Source: Thuidium tamariscinum (Eukaryota > Streptophyta > Bryopsida > Hypnales > Thuidiaceae). Taken from it: a stretch of DNA of 64,000 nt. The stretch lies in contig OX344751.2 of assembly GCA_947034885.2 (NCBI GenBank), positions 682,001 to 746,000 on the forward strand. Reading direction: 5' to 3'. The notes beneath the pieces were generated by a model. It searched no databases, was not told where the DNA came from, and saw only the letters and a list, made by a program, of their open reading frames with translations. Made by a program: the position numbers and the translations under genes. Positions 61,325 to 64,000 of the stretch are shown one piece after another. Position 1 is the first letter of the stretch, and each line of letters opens with the position of its first letter.

Positions 61325-62250
61325 TCATAGTACCTAATGGTGGTGAAAATGGGGGCCAAACTAGAAATTAGCATGGTGGTGATGAAAGTGGAGGACAAAT
61401 TGAAAATTAGCATGGTGGTGGTGACCATCACCACCACCCAACATTGAATATAGGGAAGGGGGTGGAGACGATCACCACTACAAAATAAAAATTGGCATAG
61501 TAGTGGTGGTGACCATTACCAATAACAATTGAACACGGGGAAGGGAGTGGGGATGGCCACCACCACAAAATGAAAATTGGCATAGTGGTGGTAGTGACCA
61601 TCACCACCACCCAAAATTGTATGTGGAGAAGGAGGTGGGAATGGTCACTAGCATCCAAAAATTGCACATGGGAAAGGGGGTGGAGATGGCCACTACCATC
61701 CCAAAATTGAACATAAGAAGGTAGTGGTGACCCTTACCAGTTACCACCACCAAAAATTGCACATGGGGAAGGGGGTGGGGATGGTCTCTACCATCCAAAA
61801 ATTGAACATAGGAACAAAGTGGTGACCCTCAACCCCCCTTTCTCAAGTTGGACATGGAGAAGGTGGTGGTGATGGCTAGGAACATAAAATGAAAATTAGC
61901 ATAGGGTAGTGGTAACCTTCACCATTACCAATTAGCATTGAAAGAATGTGGTGGTGGGGCCACCATGACTTGCAAAAATTTAAGCATGTTCAGGGTTTAA
62001 GGCTTAGGGTCTCCATCACCTCTTTGCAAAAATTTGGTCATTTTGATTAAACCACCATCACGGCAAACGGGGGTGGCGGTCTTCGCCACCTCTTTGCAAA
62101 AATTTAGCCATTTTAGTTAAACCACCATTGGGGCAAAGGGGTGGCAGTCTCCGCCACCTCTTTGCCAAAAATTTAGAATATGCTTTAGGATACCATTAGA
62201 CCAAAGAGGTGGTGAAAATTGCCTCCTTTGCAAAAAAATTGAGCATGTGA
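61325..62250. repeat. Two minisatellite arrays rich in CCACCA/GGTGGTG
   Basis: 61325-61960: repeated segments of roughly 110-130 bases with AAATTG, GGAAGGGGGTGG, GATGGCCACCACCA and GGTGGTGACC blocks. 62030-62250: three units of about 70 bases with CTCTTTGCAAAAATTT, CATTTT, TTAAACCACCAT and GGTGGC. Short minus-strand frames across the first array are repeat-driven. Confidence 0.7.
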
Positions 62251-62501
62251 TTTAAGACACCACAAGGATGAAGGATCGTTGGAACAAAGATTTTGCTATC
62301 ATTTGTATATGAATGAAATGTGATGGAATCATGATGATGGGCAATTTAATGTGGTGAGCTTGGAACTTCATGAATTTTTTGAGTTGTTTGTTTGATATTA
62401 ATATAATTGTGTGTTGCTTGTGTAGATATAATAACTAATTGTTTGTAGAAATCAAAATGATGGTTGTAGGGGAAGTAGACTAAAAATAAAAGTGGAGGAC
62501 G

Positions 62502-64000
62502 ATGGTTGATGTAGGAGACATTTTTGAGGTTCTTAACCTCAATGATTTCCTTTCCGATGATGAAAACAACTTTAATTTACCACCGCTTTTAGAGAGTGAC
62601 AAAGAAGGTGATGGTGGAGAGGATGTTGGTGGAATTCAAGAAAAGAACTTAGATCCTTCTTTATTTTTGCATACAACATACTATTCCTTTACACGAGGAT
62701 TGGGGAATTATTTTGTTCATTGGTGCGATGGAAAAATAGTGCCTTTAGCAGTAACTATTAGCACTTTGAACCCTAATTTTTTCAATCAAGATGGAGCTTC
62801 ATTGGAAGCATGGTACAAGGGAATTTTGAAAAAGTGGGAGAAATATAGAAGACAATTTGAAGTACGACTTGGGCCAAATGGAGAAGATCGCTTATTTAAT
62901 AAAAAGCATCCTCATCTTTTCATCCCATATGTTGATGAATGGCCCTCACTTGTACTAAAAGCACACCATGGAGGTGAAAGCCATGAAGCATACAAAGAAA
63001 CCGTTGCAAAAATTGGAGAGGAAAGGTGAATGGTTGGTACCCAAGTGAATGGCATCCCGAAATCATTTATTGAAAAAGTCATTAGTTCATGTTTGGGTTG
63101 TCACTATGGGCATCAAGCGCATGAAAGAACGGTTTGTCCATTGCGATAGTACAATGCAAAGTACACAATGCCTTTGGAAGAGGTAGAGGGCTTTTTGAAT
63201 AACTTAAAAGTCCAACACTCTATGCGCTTAAAACCAATTCATAGATACTCTTGCATGAAGCCTTTCGCATCGAAAGTCCTCATATATGTATGTCATTGGG
63301 GAACAAAATTCCAAGGGAAACCAAATGGCAATGGAGGGTTGAATGATAGGATAAAGCAATATTCAACTGCCAAATATGTGGGGTGCAAATTTCATATAAA
63401 AATTATACATCCAAATGAAGAGGGATGGGATATTGAGATTCATGTGAATCACACAATGGACATGAACCAGGATTGATAACAGATTGTTATTTTTTGCCTG
63501 TTCATCAAAGTGCATTAAACAATTGTGTTGAGTGGTTACAAAACTTAAATAACATTCCAATTAGCACTAGCGTATTCAAAAAGGTGTAAAGACATCTTGC
63601 GCACAAATGCTCCTTTGCATGAACAAAAAACATTTCGCTTCTTTTTGGATCCAAAAGAAGCATTAGTCCTCTCTTATCGACTTCAAATGCATGAAAGATG
63701 TGGTGAAGATGACTATGAAGTAGTACAACAAGCAATTTCCAAATGGATTGAAAAAAAGGGTGATTTTTTATCAATGATATGATCCTTTAAATGCAAATTC
63801 TAACAAGTGACCGTTTGTATTAATTAGTAATGCAAACTGAGGAGATGTTGAAGCGTGCCAATATTATAACTCCTAACTCGACATGGGTGATTAATTCCAC
63901 TTTTAAAACCAATCAATGGGGAATGCTATTATTTGTTGGCATGTGCCCCAATTCAAGTAGTTTGGGTATGCCTATTTTCATTATACTTTGTAGTAATGAT
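62502..64000 (+). pseudogene. Decayed MULE/FAR1-like transposase, 5' part, runs off the right edge
   Basis: Pieces of one protein are spread over shifted frames. 62502-63029 (175 codons) has an acidic start, then WCDGKIVPLAV and a Lys/Trp-rich middle. 63168-63476 has GCKFHIKI and a GWDIEIHVNHTMD ending, like the zinc-chelating FAR1/FLYWCH-type domain in front of MULE transposases. 63597-63782 is a helical linker. From about 63835, EEMLKRANIITPNSTWVINS and TFKTNQWGMLLFVGM resemble the start of the MULE DDE domain (family: D-x-T-F-K-T-N); the first Asp appears to be Asn. At least three frame breaks or stops are visible. The catalytic core and the element ends lie outside the window. Confidence 0.6.

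Overview
The window looks like nuclear DNA of a land plant. The genes are split by short GT-AG introns, several promoters carry telo-boxes (AAACCCTA), one protein starts with a chloroplast-transit-like peptide, and there is an RMA-type RING ligase. Genes are GC-rich islands in very AT-rich DNA full of mobile elements. I cannot name the species. A non-flowering plant (bryophyte, lycophyte or fern grade) is a guess, not a result.

Left third (1-24 kb): the 5' part of an intronless BRR2-type spliceosomal helicase (minus, runs off the left edge); a seven-exon plastid-targeted NmrA-like Rossmann protein (8640-11816, plus); a six-exon class I glutamine-amidotransferase-like protein (16404-18067, plus) with the usual catalytic Cys replaced by Ser and the Glu by Asp; and a single-exon RMA-type membrane-anchored RING E3 ligase (22168-22974, minus). 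Between them lie small inverted-repeat elements (MITEs): CACTA-like, Tc1/mariner-like and piggyBac-like (TTAA/CCC).

Middle (24-36 kb): a five-exon gene for ribosomal protein uS19 (RPS15), 29577-31191 minus. Its first coding exon is only the ATG, and one intron carries a telo-box minisatellite. The gene lies between two 2.08-kb direct repeats.

Right half (36-64 kb): mostly transposons. A 12.05-kb PIF/Harbinger element (36330-48382, TTA target duplication) carries a decayed DDE transposase and a decayed Myb/trihelix-like partner gene. A 3.9-kb solo-LTR-like sequence, two 0.7-kb elements and a CACTA hairpin are inserted in it. A second, inverted copy of the solo LTR is at 57336-61107 with a perfect 5-bp target duplication. 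Between the two is one plausible small secreted-peptide gene (51492-51842). The right edge holds a decayed MULE/FAR1-like transposase.

The genes are unrelated housekeeping genes and show no operon-like cooperation. The window's interest lies in the altered amidotransferase active site, the nested transposon history and the repeat architecture around RPS15. All gene models come from reading exon phases by eye. No alignment or database search was run.
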